Shown: in pieces, positions 11,299-23,468 of the stretch
How the letters are laid out: every line of letters starts with the position of its first letter
Position numbering within the stretch: the stretch's first letter is position 1
From: Apodospora peruviana
Lineage: Eukaryota > Ascomycota > Sordariomycetes > Sordariales > Lasiosphaeriaceae
Length of the DNA stretch: 64,000 bases
Direction: 5' to 3'
Assembly: GCA_033439685.1 (NCBI GenBank)
Contig: JAUEDM010000003.1
Span: forward strand, 3,626,001 to 3,690,000
Notes under the pieces: model-generated
Seen by the model: the letters and a program-made list of their open reading frames with translations, nothing else
Told to the model about the DNA's origin: nothing
Databases searched by the model: none
Translations under genes and position numbers: made by a program

Positions 11299-12388
11299 GT
11301 GTCAAAAAAGGGGTCTGGTTGGGATATTGGGGTCTAGGCTTGTGGCCGAAGAGTGAGCGAGTAAGGTACCTGCCGAAGCACCCACCAGGTAATTATCTTG
11401 ATTGGACATATATTTCCGATGCCGAGTCTTTCAGCCTGCCAAACGGATGGCAGATTACGCACTTTCTGTTCCTTATGTCCCCCAATCAAGCTCTTATTGC
11501 CACAACATGGATTGGAAGGTGTATAAAAGGGAGGAGGGCTGTCGATGAAGGTAGTTGCGACATGGATGGACTGTGAGGTCACGGTTAACGGAAGCCGTGC
11601 AGGCTCCATTTCCATGCCGAGCGCTCTGGTTCCAGTCGTTTTACGGTTTTATCTCCTTTTGATCTCGGTCTTCAAAGTTGCAAATTATGCATACGACAAG
11701 TACCGAGCTAGGCCTTGCGAACGAACAAGTCTGTGTTTGGTCTCAAGGATGGGCATTGCCGCGTTATCGTGACAGCGGTCGATCGCTTCAAGTGTCACGG
11801 CTTCATTATGTCATAATAGACAAGCATAACGGTTAACGGTTGATGGGCAGTCTGAAACATGGTCGTGAATGTCGGACGGGAACGGCTTCAGCGCCATGAC
11901 GTGAAGCCATGCCAACCGGAGGCTGGCCTTTCCCTTGACCCCGATCAACTAATCGCACATCAGTTGTCCTGGATAGGAAATATTGGCAAGGTATGGGACG
12001 TCACTCCCCGCGTCCCAACTCAAAACAGAGGTGATTTAAAGTTGCCCTAGCAGACTGGTTCCCCTTGCCTCACGCAAGTCTAAAAAAGCACCGTTGCCTT
12101 GGGGCGCCGACGGGTGCATTCGTCAAAAGTTTATGGTGGTATCGACGCCTTCCAGATGCCCGAGATAACGCTACGGGCATTGGTAACTTACCGTCCACCG
12201 AGCTTACTCATATTCTATGCCTACCGACAAGAACCTGCTCAACCCCTGGAACCGTTGCACCCGGAAACTGGAGTAAGTTGGCTTCTTCAACGGTCTATTC
12301 ACCGGGCGAGTACTTTTGCCGTCATATCCTTGAGATCAAGCATCTTGAACAAGGCAACAACACATCGACGACAACACCAACGCGCAGC
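11299..12388. other. Intergenic region
   Basis: About 1.1 kb without a supported gene. It holds a good TATA box, TATAAAA at 11522-11528, followed 17 bp later by an ATG that opens a 75-codon frame (11545-11772) with no recognisable features; I do not call it a gene. The rest is the upstream region of the MDR gene. Confidence 0.5.
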
Positions 12389-13648
12389 ATGACTCCTCCA
12401 GGCCCCAGTCGCAAGCTTGTCTCGCAGTATGTCGCGCTCAAACAAGGCGGGCCTTTTCAGCTCACTTCCACGCCATACCCGATTCCCGGCCCAGAGGAAA
12501 TATGTGTCCGCAACCGTGCCGTCGGGCTGAATCCGCTCGATGTGAAGACTCTCTACCAGGGTTTGATGCCAGTGGTGCAAAAGTGGCCCGAGGTTCTCGG
12601 TATCGACGCAGCCGGTGTCGTGGAAGCCGTTGGCGACAACGTAACCGACTTTAAAGCCGGCGATGCTGTCTTCAGTCTAGCAGGATTCGGTGGCAAAGCG
12701 GGCGCGTTCCAGGATGTCATGGTGGTGCCGACGCACTTCGCAGCCAAGAAGCCCTCATCATGGACTTTTGAAGAAGCCTCTTCTGTTCCGTATGTCTATT
12801 CCCCCTAGCCCCGCTCCTGCATTGCCAGCACAGACTGCACTTTCTGACTCAAATATCCATCCTGATGATTTCGTAGAATCTGTTACCTCGCCGCCGCAGC
12901 CTGTCTGCTCAAAGGCCTCTCCCTCCGCCTGCCTTTCATGCAGGACCCGCCCAAGGACCTGCTGGCGGGTCCGGACCGCGTCGCGTATGTCGACGATGCC
13001 AGCAACCCACCCAGCCCGAATATTTTTCGCAAGCCCTCTTTAGTCCCCGCGCCTCCGCCAAACAACAACGACAAGATCAGGTCGATCCTCGTGCTGGGCG
13101 GCAGTTCCGGCGTCGGGTCATCGGCGATCCAGCTCCTGCGACAGGTCCTGGGTCCGGCCGTGACCATCCTGTCGACCAACTCCCCTGCTAACAACACGCA
13201 CCTGATGAAGCTGGGCGCAACCGCCTGCATCAACCGCAACGACAACACGGGTTCCAAGCTGGTGAGCGCCATAAAAGCCGCCACGCCCGACGGCAAGGGT
13301 GTGGATGCCATCCTCGATGCCGTGTCTGCCGCCGAGGCAGACAAAATGGTGTTTGAGGCGCTCAGCTCAAGGGGACCGAAGCTGTACTGCCAGGTCATGA
13401 CCGGCCCGGGAAAAGTCGATGCGCCGAACGATGTGAGAGCTGCGGCGCAGCCCGTGTTTGGCAGGATGACCTTCGAGGCGCCGGGTGGCAGGCGGGCAAT
13501 GAGCAGGCTTGCGGAGCTGGTTGAGGCCGGCAACTACAAGCTGCCGCTGCGTGTCGAGGTCGTGGGTAAGGGCCTGGAAGCGATCCCGAATGGGTTGGAG
13601 AAGTTGAGGGACGGCGTGAGCGGGACCAAGTTGGTTGTGTCGTTGTGA
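12389..13648 (+). CDS. MDR-superfamily NAD(P)-dependent oxidoreductase (zinc-less, enoyl reductase/quinone oxidoreductase type)
   Basis: Exons 12389-12789 and 12877-13648 (87-nt intron) encode 390 residues. The N-terminal GroES-like domain shows VGLNPLDVK and WPEVLGIDAAGVVEAVGDNV; the Rossmann domain shows the dinucleotide motif ILVLGGSSGVGSSAIQL and a KLGATACINR block. There is no catalytic Cys/His zinc set or structural-zinc Cys cluster, so this is the zinc-independent branch, which reduces enones or quinones with NADPH. Such enzymes serve in detoxification or as stand-alone trans-enoyl reductases of secondary metabolism; no polyketide synthase or other cluster gene lies near, so the former is more likely. 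No signal peptide; cytosolic. The frame is open well upstream, but the ATG at 12389 gives the family's usual N-terminus. Confidence 0.87.
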
Positions 13649-14513
13649 TGCTATGCGGCGCGGTGCCGGGTTTGTTTGGGAGGACTCTTGATATTATCGG
13701 AATTAAGTTCTCAGCTGTGCTCCGACTCCCAGTATGGCTCTTGTATAAATTCCGTCAGCCATTGGAGCTTGCTAATGGCATTTCTAAATCTTATTGAACG
13801 TATCGAGTACCTGAGGTGGTCATCGCCATCCTGTTCTCTCACCGAGACAGTAATGGAACTTGGAATTACAGCCCAACACTGCCTGGCTAACTTCTTTCGT
13901 TTTCGAGGCCAACATCATCGAGGAAGAAGTAATTCGAAGCTCGGGTGGAATCAATCTTCAGGTGTTCCTTAAGGTAGCTTTGACAGCAACTGGCGGTTTC
14001 CCTTGAGAGGTTGTGCTCGACGGCGATTCCTTCTGTGTTTCCCCCAAGTTTTGTCGCTGGAAAGCCGATCCACGGTGACGCAATTTCGACGGAATGCGTT
14101 GGCTCGCGTGAATTTTGGTCTTGATAGGGTTCGATATGACGGGAAGAGCCAATCGCTTACCGCAATCTCAACAGAAGGCAGTGCTGCGGGTGACCGAAAA
14201 GAGGATCATAGAGGGAAAGGGGGAGGGAAAGGACACCCGAATATGCACAACCTTAAGGGAGCAATGACCAGCATGGATCCAGGGCAAGACGGCAGAGCAT
14301 GGCAGGGACATTCACAACGTCAAGGAAGTAATAGCCAGTACTCCGGCTCCGGGGAGATCACAGAACGTGGCAGGGATCCTTCATGACCTCAAGGAAGCAA
14401 TAACCAACATCCAGTGACAGGCCGCCGACCATGAAGAACAAAGACCGACATTCCGGGAAAGTTTGCAACCTGCAACGCATCGCACCAGCATTCTTTTCGA
14501 GCCCAGGCAAACA
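13649..14513. other. Intergenic region with remnants of an upstream coding repeat
   Basis: 865 bp. The first half shows nothing. From 14243 on there are three degenerate repeats of about 23 codons (listed separately) and a frame that, after a TGA at 14415-14417, stays open into the start of the next gene. Confidence 0.5.
14243..14450 (+). repeat. Three degenerate 23-codon tandem repeats
   Basis: Blocks reading CACAACCTTAAGGGAGCAAT (14246), CACAACGTCAAGGAAGTAAT (14313) and CATGACCTCAAGGAAGCAAT (14382) recur at spacings of 67 and 69 bases. Translated in their best frames they read HNLKGAMTS, HNVKEVIAS and HDLKEAITN. The 69-base step keeps frame; the 67-base step does not, so one frameshift separates the first unit from the others. 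The last two share the frame of the gene that follows, from which a TGA at 14415 divides them. This looks like a former N-terminal repeat region of that gene. Confidence 0.6.
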
Positions 14514-17152
14514 ATGGACAGTGACCCCGGTTCCCAATATACACCTACGTGGGACACACCTACGATGCATGATACCACAGCCCAAGACACAACTACGAAG
14601 CATGATACCGCCATCCAAGATACGCCGACGAAGCATGATGCCGCCATTCAGGACCCCAAGCAAGCGGTGAAAAATGGCGCGAACTCGAGTTCAGAATTCT
14701 GGGTGTCCACCCTCAACGGCTTGAGGCAACGCGTGCGGGCAGCCGAAGAGCGGGAGCGTCACCACGAGGGAGTCCTCAACGACTTCGTCAGAATACTAGA
14801 AGATTATTATTCATTTCTTTCAAAATTGCAGTCGGACATAGGCAAGCTAGATCAGCGTTGGTGCAGGATCGAAAACGAAAAGGGTCGGGAAGCGTCAATG
14901 GATTTTCGCCTTGGCCAGCTCGAAGGGCGGATGAAGGCATTCGTACCACTGCCACCACTGCCACCGACCACCGAACTCCCAGTACTGCCACTGACTACCG
15001 AACTCCTATCACTGCCACCGACCACCAAACTCCCAGCACTGCCACCGACCACCGACTACGCGCCGACCCCTGAACCGCAGGATATCTTGATGAGCTCGAG
15101 AAAGGGAAAGAGGAGCCAGGACCCGAGTCGGAGCCGCAGCGAACCTCCTCTTACGCGGATGCGGGCCAAACTACTTGGTCTTGCAGATAAAGATGACGAT
15201 GATGAAGTGAAGCGCCCCAAGGTGACTCCTAAGAAGCGGCCAAGCAAGCGTGTCAGATTTGCGGCGGCTCCTAGCAAGAGGACCCAGGACAACCGGACGC
15301 CGTCCCCCAAGCAGCACGACGAGCACGACAAAAAACGTGTCAAAAGCAAAGACGTGAGCCCCGGGAGTGTCGAGGCCCATGTGCATCATTTCGAGAAGCT
15401 GAGTCGAAGTGCCCAGAAGGCCAAAGGGTTGGACGAAAGGAACTCTAAGAAGCAGCCGCAACATCCTCATCAACATCAACAGCATTCAAGTTTTGCGCAG
15501 ACATCTGTGCGGCCACATCAGCAGCCCTTGGCTGATGCTTCTTGCAAGCGAAAAATCTCGCCCACCACCGCAGCCACCGAGGACAACCCCGGCGGAGGAA
15601 AGCGTCGCACACTGCCAAGTTTCCGAGGTCAGATTGTACCCGTGGATACCGCCAACCCACAAACGAAATCATCTTCGTCGTCGCCGCTGTCGCCGCTGTC
15701 GTCGCTGTCGCCGTCGCCGTCGCCGCCGGATCCGTCTGATGAATCCCTCACTCGGGCTGCAAGGAGGAGGTCCAGTACGCCTGATGAAGCGACTGCCGAT
15801 ACGCCCGGCGAATTTTGTTATCACACGCCCACAAAGAACATTACCACAGAACACGTCAGCACAGAGAGACGAGTCAGGAGCCCGAAGCAAGATCCGCCGG
15901 TCAATTCCCCAGAAGATAATCTGGTGACAGCGGTCCTTCTGCGATCCATGTACCCAGAGGACGATCCGTCAGCCGAGGCTGCCTTACGTGAGAGTGCTCG
16001 GCAATTTGCAGACTCACAGAAAGGTACGGCCACACTCCAGCAAGATCCGCCTGTCAATCCCTCCAAAGGTGATCAGGTGGACATGTTCCCCCCAGCCTTG
16101 CTTCAGACTTTCCAGCGAGATGTAGACTCACTTCACCAAAACCTCGACTCATTTCACCACGGTCTGCCCTCAATTCAGCTCGGTTCGCCGGTCACGAGCC
16201 CTCCAGCCTTAGATCGGCAAGGTGCCTCACTTGGGCAAGATGCGCGGGTCGAGATCCCCTCCAGCCATAGATTAGGGCAAGATTCAGCCTCACTTCAGCA
16301 TATTGGGCCGGCCCGCCTACCAAGCTGGGCCGTACCAAGCGGGAGCCTACCAGGCCCTACATCAAGGTATATCCCCAGATGCCCCTCCCATTTTACGTGC
16401 CTTGCGCTGAACCGCCCGCCAGGTCCCCGGGCCTGGCCCCCGAGAGTCCCCGTTCTGCCGAGAGAGTCCGGTCTTCCGATAGTTCCCTTTCTCCCGAGAG
16501 AGTCGGTGTTCCCGGGCGAATCCGTTCTCCCATAAACCAGAACAACCCCACCAGAATAATGATGAACATTCGTAGGGATTTCGTGTCGCACCTGAAGCAC
16601 ATGAACTGCACCCACATGTCAGATCTGCGCTTCCTCAAGAGTTTCGTCGACAACCCCATCACCGGGCTTACGCTCGAGTTTCCCATCGCCGCCAACACGC
16701 GCGAGACGTTCTACCTGAAGGTCAACGGCCACTTCGGCATGTCCATGCGGAACAAGCTCTGCATCGCCTTCGACGACCAGAGCGAGATACCCCCCGAGGA
16801 CTTGGAGGGCTATCGTCTGATGAAGTCCTTGAATGTGCTTGATGCACTACCCCGCGACAAGGTTGTTAGCGACAACGAGAATGACGTACTGCCTGAGTAC
16901 GTCGTCAGCCTGGGCGAGATCTTTGCCGTCGCCAATGTGGGGGAGCCCGAGATTGCCAGCACCAACTATTTTGTCGTTGTGGATGTGGCGAAGCCGACCA
17001 AGGCGCTGTGGATTGTGTATCGATACAATGACTCAATAAGGGCCGACGGTCAAGAGGGTCCCCACCGAGAGTTCACGCCCCTCGTGGAAGGAGGTGGAGA
17101 ATGGGACACCTTTCGTCTGCTGTACGACATCAATGATTTGCAGGATGATTAG
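14514..17152 (+). CDS. Large disordered protein with conserved-looking C-terminal domain, function unknown
   Basis: Exons 14514-16366 and 16423-17152 (56-nt intron, phase 2) give 860 residues. The first ATG of the frame is at 14514. The N-terminus carries short repeats of the form AIQDTPTKHD, then a likely coiled coil near residues 60-130 (LRQRVRAAEERERHHEG, LEDYYSFLSKLQSDIGKL), a run of PPTTEL-type repeats, a long Lys/Arg/Ser/Pro-rich region with nuclear-signal-like patches (KRPKVTPKKRPSKRVRF), and proline-rich linkers (SPLSPLSSLSPSPSP). The last 200 residues are ordered (FVSHLKHMNCTHMSDLRFLK, then LNVLDALPRDKVV and EYVVSLGEIFAVANVG). I recognise no family; nuclear location is plausible. Stops interrupt an extended frame on both sides (14415 and 17150), so the gene may be eroding. 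Confidence 0.65.
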
Positions 17153-17368
17153 CAACAACCAATCATTGGGCCGTCCGGGGACGTGTTTGAGCCGAACAAC
17201 AACAACAACAACAACAACAACAGGGCGAGCATGAGCAAGCCGCAGTTCTTGACGCCGACGCTTGAGGAATTCACGCGGGTGCAGGAAAGAAGTTCTTGGG
17301 AGGAGACAAATTTGAGTTACTACCTTGATTACGGGGAGAAAATCAATAAGAGTCAACAGGAGGGCTGA
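17153..17368 (+). other. In-frame coding-like extension after the TAG stop
   Basis: Immediately after the TAG at 17150-17152 the same frame stays open for 71 codons to a TGA at 17366. It includes an Asn run from an (AAC)n tract and then an ordinary-looking segment (LTPTLEEFTRVQERSSWEET, NLSYYLDYGEKINKS). It may be a former C-terminus cut off by a nonsense change, or a readthrough extension. The bases after the stop (TAG CAA CAA) are not the strict CARYYA readthrough context. Confidence 0.45.
17199..17222 (+). repeat. (AAC)n microsatellite
   Basis: About eight to nine uninterrupted AAC units, reading as polyasparagine in the frame that follows the TAG of the preceding gene. Confidence 0.8.
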
Positions 17369-20029
17369 GTTGGTTGTGTGGGGAAAAGAAGGACTACCGC
17401 CTTCAGGTTATAAGGGGGTTTAAGGCACCCAAGCGGAACTTGAATATTAAGTCTATCCAACAGCGGCTTGAAATTCTTTGTTAGCGAACAGACATGTTTC
17501 AGTATGAGTTTGTCTCACACAAAATACATTCCATTGGTTTTCCTTGTCTCATACACCGGTCTATTCGTGATGCCATGTGAATGATATCATATATTCTTCC
17601 AAGAACCACGTAAATAGTTTACACACCGTACACGCAACAGGGGCCTCAAATATTTCAAGGGGCCTCGTAAAGTCTCTTACGGGGTTTGAGTGAGTATGGA
17701 GTGTAACCTATTTAACGTGGGATGGTGTGAGTAGGAAGCCTCCGCGAACCCGGGAACTCGGAAACCGGGAGCCGTGGGGATGGAATCTGGATACTCTATT
17801 CATCGTGTTTCCGTTGCAGGCAGAGTTGTATATCCCGTTGGTACCCGAAGACCTGGATCTCATCATCAATGAGTTGGCCACGATGGTGGTCACAGGGCCC
17901 GTCCCGACAGTGGATGCCAGTCGCCCATGTAAACGTCAACGTCAACGTCAACGTTACCACCACCCGGGTTTGAGATGAGGGGAAAATGAATGTAACAATA
18001 ACCAAGTTTCCTTTCCTCAATTCCTTCATCTGTCCCTCTTTCCCTATCCAGGATACAGGACGGTCCTGTGAAAAGGGCCGACCTCTAACCAGTCCACCTG
18101 GGAACAACCGGAAGTTGGAGGGGGTAAATAGAAAGGCCCAAAAAAAAAAAAAAAATGAACAACGAGCAGGAGGTAAAAACAAGGTTGATGACGGACAATT
18201 TTCTCACTGCACTTGCAGGGCACGGGGAAGCCGTTGTCGTTTCGCCGTGGGTTCCTGTCAAACGGGACGGTGAGGCGGGTGCTTGGGGGATGCGGGGAAA
18301 GCAAGCAGCTGTGGGGCGTTTTTGGTGGTGAGAAGGTAGGATCGATGATCCTTTTTTGTGAGTTCGGATGACCGTTGGGTTTTCCCAAAAATCCAATAAG
18401 AGAACGGTTCACGGCGCAGCTGGCTGGCTCTCAAGCGGTGAACATCTTCACGCCCCCTCACCGTCAGCAAGAAGACATCCAAGTTTACTAGAGTCTAGCT
18501 TCAGCTTCCCCTCTAGGCCAGATCATATGGTCATTGAAGACGTTGCCAAGGACGGGAGTTAGAGTTAATATACCGGCATTGGCCGGCTTGTTAGCGGTAC
18601 CTTGGGTGCTCGGCTGCCCAAATGCCGAGCATAGACCCGCATCAATGACAGTGAAAGGCAGATTCCGATCAGCAGACTCAAATCTCCGCCCCGGCTGGCT
18701 TGCAGTTCGGTCCCTGAAGATGTGGCTTATCTCTTTATTTTTCCGAACCGCAGGCCAGGGCGTCTCATAGGAATGATGGGGCGCGATAGTGTAAAAGACA
18801 TTCCTTAACTCAAATTCTGACCAGAAAATTTGAAGCGGGAATTGGAGATCGAGAGCTGGACCGAACTTTCCGATTCAAAGCTTGACTGCCACCTTCCCGA
18901 TTTTGGCGTGGTACGGAGTACAGCATGCATCCTAGCGCTGCATCGGTCCGGGGTAGGTACTCCGTACCTCACCTTGAACCGCTGAACCTCAATTGACTCC
19001 AAATTCTATCACCGGCCTATTCGTCAATGACTCAAAGAACAAATCCTAAGATCTCTCAAGCACGTGCTTTTTTCTTTGACAATGCCGTTCATGTGTCTCT
19101 GAACTGGGTCCCCCCGGGAATGAACCTCGAATGGATTGATTGTCTTCTGTCCGTATCTGGAAGTCTCCACCACACGGCCAGGTTCCCCACAAGCCCAGCT
19201 AGTGCCTAGCGGGTCCGGGCCCCGGACTGCAAGATGACCTCAAGTCTTGGTACGGCGCGTGGCTGCTATTCATCCTTGTGCAACAATTTTGCTAGTGATC
19301 GGCCCGTCTCTGATGACCTTTTTGGCCGTCACGACTGCAGCGCGCACTGTGAGGTGCCTCCCGTCCTGACGCGCTGCGACTCTGCTTTATTCACCGGCGA
19401 TGCCAATGCAACAACGTGAACGAACTTGCGTGTTGCGCCATGGAAGAAAGGTGCCTGGGACCCAGTTTATCAAGCCAGTTCAAGCTTGCCACCTTGTCAG
19501 TGGCCACACACCCTCACTCCTGCCTTTGTTCACCTGCCATCCAGATCCTGGAAATGGCAGGCACTCGCGCCACGGTCTACCGTGATCGAAGGCAAGAGCT
19601 CCCCCCAGACCGGGTCTCGACGGGATGAGCTCCGAGTCCAGTCCGGGCTCGCAGCCGAAGGATCCTGCCAGACAATTCCCGTCCCTTCATTGTGTGTGAC
19701 CCAGTCGTGCCAGCCCCCGGGAGTCGACAGAGACGACATCCCTGGAACCTTCTTAATAGTTAACACCCATGGTGAGCCCACATTAATGAGGTAAACATGG
19801 GACAAAAAACTTAAACCGAGAACATGGAAGCACGCACCATCACATATATTACTCCCCGCACCGACCCCGATCCGACTTTGTCTCTTGTCGTCCCGAGTGC
19901 CACATGTCCCCCCCCCCCGCGTTGGTGATCCCTAGATCCTAGCTTCCCCAGATCCGCAAGATCGATCTCCTCCTTACTTGTTCCACCTCGACGAGGCCAC
20001 AGTGAAGAAAACAAACACAGGAGTCAGTC
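17369..20029. other. Long intergenic region upstream of the GH3 gene
   Basis: 2.66 kb with no frame that resembles a protein I can recognise. It contains an A16 run (18140-18155), a C11 run (19908-19918) and a short hexamer repeat. The last several hundred bases should hold the GH3 promoter; CATATATTA near 19849 is a possible TATA element about 180 bp before the start. Confidence 0.5.
17933..17954 (+). repeat. Short CGTCAA hexamer tandem repeat
   Basis: Three and a half copies of the hexamer CGTCAA in a row. No function can be given. Confidence 0.8.
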
Positions 20030-23000
20030 ATGAGGTTCACTCTTGCCCTTGTCGTTCTGGCAACGAGCAGTTCTGTCACCGCAGGACGACAACAGGTAGG
20101 AATCACAAGAAAGCCATTTCCACTGTGTTGTCTTTGTCATCATCCTCACTCCTCATCCCTTCATCTGAATCTATTCCCAACTCCCTGGGCCAAACAAGTC
20201 CATTCTTTATCCGCTGCACCACCTGCTTTATCCATATTGAACCTGTCACGTTAGCCTCGCATATCCTACAGACTCACATGCAGTTCGCATATGCCGCTTA
20301 CATGTCGCTGTTACTTTTGACACTAGCTGTAAGAAGAGCCTCTGGCTAACACTTTGGCAGCATGATCAGCATCGCTGGAACCAATCCCTAGCCACATCTG
20401 ATCCGTTCTATCCATCGCCATGGATGGACCCCAACGCCGACGGCTGGCAGGAAGCGTATGCCAAGGCCAGAGCATTCGTATCGCAGATGACACTCTTGGA
20501 AAAGGTTAATCTGACGACAGGTACTGGGTAAGCACTTGATGGAATATTCATGATGTTGCCCCCCAGTCACACTTGTAATAACTAACAGTGAGATAGTTGG
20601 GCGTCAGAGCAGTGCGTGGGCCAGGTTGGAGCCATCCCCCGTCTCGGCCTTCGCAGCTTGTGCATGCACGACGCGCCCGTCGGCATCCGTGGCACCGATT
20701 ACAACTCTGTGTTCCCCTCTGGTCAGACCGCAGCTGCGACGTTTGACCGAGCTTTGATCCACCAGCGTGGTTATGCCATGGGCATGGAAGCCAAAGGAAA
20801 AGGTGTCACAGTTCTCCTCGGGCCTGTTGCTGGGCCTCTGGGTCGGATGCCCGAAGGCGGGAGAAACTGGGAAGGGTTCTCCCCCGATCCTGTCCTCACT
20901 GGCATTGGTATGATGGAGTCTGTCAGGGGGATTCAGGAAGCCGGCACAGTTGCCTGTGCCAAGCACTTTATCGGAAATGAACAAGGTAAGTTGTACCGGA
21001 CGAGCTGAGAGTAAGAAAAGGCTGAGTTATGCTGACAAGAAAAAGAACACTTCAGACAGGTTGGAGAGGCCCATGGCTATGGATACAACATTTCCGAGAC
21101 CCTCTCCTCCAACATTGACGATAAGACGATGCACGAACTCTACCTGTGGCCCTTTGCCGATGCCGTCCGTGCCGGTGTCGGTTCAGTCATGTGCTCTTAT
21201 CAACAAGTCAATAATTCATACGGTTGCCAAAATTCAAAGCTCCTGAACAACCTGCTCAAGGATGAGCTCGGTTTTCAGGGTTTCATCATGAGCGACTGGC
21301 AAGCCCAGCACACAGGCGCAGCAAGCGCTGTTGCTGGCCTCGACATGTCAATGCCTGGCGACACAGAATTCAATACCGGTGTCAGTTATTGGGGTGCCAA
21401 CCTCACCCTGGCTGTTGTCAACGGCACCGTCCCCGAATACCGCATCGACGATATGGCCCTGCGCATCATGGCTGCCTACTTCAAGGTTGGCAAGACCATC
21501 GAGCAGCCGCCCATCAACATGGACTTCTGGACGTCCGACACCTACGGCCCAGTTCATTGGGCAGCCGGCAAGGGTTACCAGCAAATCAACTTTCATGTGG
21601 ATGTCCGCGGCGATCACGGGAACCTCATCAGGGAAATCGCCGCCAAGGGAACTGTGCTTTTGAAGAACACCGGCTCCTTACCACTGAACAAGCCAAAATT
21701 TGTCGCTGTCATTGGAGAGGATGCTGGCCCCAACCCGAATGGTCCTAATTCGTGCCCTGATCGCGGATGCGACAACGGCACACTGGCCATGGGATGGGGT
21801 TCTGGGTCTGCAAACTTCCCCTATCTCGTCACTCCGGATTATGCGCTCCAGGCCCAGGCCATTAAGGATGGAACACGGTACGAGAGCATCCTGACCAACT
21901 ATGCCTGGTCTCAGACCAAGGCTCTAGTTTCCCAGGCGAACGCCACTGCCATCGTCTTTGTAAACGCAGACTCTGGGGAGGGTTATATCAACGTGGACGG
22001 CAACGAAGGCGACCGAAAGAACCTGACCCTCTGGAGAAGTGGTGACGCGCTAGTAAAGAACGTCTCGAGCTTGTGCTCCAACACGATCGTGGTCATCCAC
22101 TCCACCGGGCCTGTCCTGGTCACAGACTGGTACGACAACCCGAACATCACCGCTATCCTATGGGCCGGCATCCCTGGCCAAGAGTCTGGCAATTCCATCA
22201 CCGATGTCCTCTACGGCAAGGTCAACCCCTCGGCACGCACACCCTTCACCTGGGGCGCGACGCGCGAGAGCTACGGCACAGATGTCATGTACAAGCCCAA
22301 CAACGGCGACGGCCCGCCGCAGCAGGACTTTGCCGAGGGCGTCTTCATCGACTACCGCTACTTCGACAAGGCCGACACCCCGCTAATCTACGAGTTCGGG
22401 CACGGTCTCAGCTACACAACCTTCGAGTACAGCAACATCAGAGTCGAGAAGTCCAACGCGGGCACCTACACGCCCACGACGGGCAAGACGGCCGCAGCGC
22501 CGACGTTTGGCAACTTCTCGACCAACCTTGAGGACTACGTCTTCCCCACCAACCTCGAGTACATCTACCAGTACATCTACCCGTACCTCAACACGTCGGA
22601 CGCCAGGAACGCCTCGGCGGATCCACACTACGGAGGGACGGCCGAGGAGTTTCTGCCGCCCCACGCGACGGACAGCTCGCCGCAGCCGCTTCTCCGGGCC
22701 GCCGGCAGGAGCTCGCCCGGCGGGAACAGGCAGCTATACGACGTCTTGTATACCGTGACCGCAGATATCAAGAACACGGGCGCGATTCCCGGCGACGAGG
22801 TGCCGCAGCTGTACGTGTCGCTCGGTGGGCCTGACGACCCGAAGGTGCAGCTGCGCGACTTTGATCGTATCCGGATTGATCCCGGCCAGACGGTGCCGTT
22901 CAGGGGCAAGCTCACGCGGCGTGATCTGAGCAACTGGGATCCGGCGGTGCAGGATTGGGTGATTAGCGAATACCCCAAGACGGTGTTTGTTGGGCCGAGC

Positions 23001-23036
23001 AGCCGGAAATTGGCGCTCAAGGCTGATTTGTCGTGA
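20030..23036 (+). CDS. GH3 extracellular beta-glucosidase
   Basis: Exons 20030-20095, 20361-20527, 20597-20985 and 21046-23036 join in phase to 870 residues, the usual length of secreted fungal GH3 beta-glucosidases of the Aspergillus bgl1 type. Signal peptide at residues 1-18 (MRFTLALVVLATSSSVTA). The domains follow the family order: a TIM-barrel-like N-terminal domain with VACAKHFIGNEQ and the nucleophile in GFIMSDW (Asp291), a sandwich domain with the acid/base in DGNEGDRKNL (Glu528), and a C-terminal fibronectin-III-like domain (YTVTADIKNTGAIPGDEVPQ). It hydrolyses cellobiose and short beta-glucans to glucose and complements the two AA9 enzymes in this window. The first intron, 265 nt, is much longer than all others. 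An insertion rich in Tyr and Asn (near residues 670-760) separates the last two domains, as in relatives. Confidence 0.95.
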
Positions 23037-23468
23037 TGGGTTATTGTTTACTTTCAACGTTCTGTTCTGGTGGATTAGGCTCGTGAGAACAACAGTACAT
23101 GAGGACAAGACGACGTATCTTGACGACACTACTGAGTACCTAATTAGCACCTATTCAGTTAAGTATTTATTTGTATATAATGATAAAAAAGTAATTGTTT
23201 GGATATTCATGATTCTATCGCGCCAATTCGTCAACAAATATATCAGCTAAATAAATGGCATTAAAATAAAGTAAATAACAATGAAGATGTTTGCTGCCAT
23301 CCCCAGCCAACCCAACCCCCCCTATCATGATTCCATCCAACTTCCATTAATGCTTTCCCATCTCACCTTTTATGTACAACGATTAACTACCCAATACTCT
23401 ACAGACCTCTCCATAACTCGCCCCGGTCCATGTTCCATCGGCGCAACCTCCTCTATCCAAACCTCCCC
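23037..23468. other. Intergenic, convergent ends of GH3 and ERG24
   Basis: 432 bp, AT-rich in the first 250 bp, holding the two 3' regions. No gene, repeat or clear hairpin seen. Confidence 0.55.

Noticed and set aside
11545..11772. 75-codon gene behind a TATA box
   Set aside because: ATG and TATA are well placed, but the protein has no signal, domain or convincing codon bias.
12389..14000. Secondary-metabolite cluster around the MDR oxidoreductase
   Set aside because: No polyketide synthase, peptide synthetase, terpene synthase, P450 or pathway regulator is present within the window.
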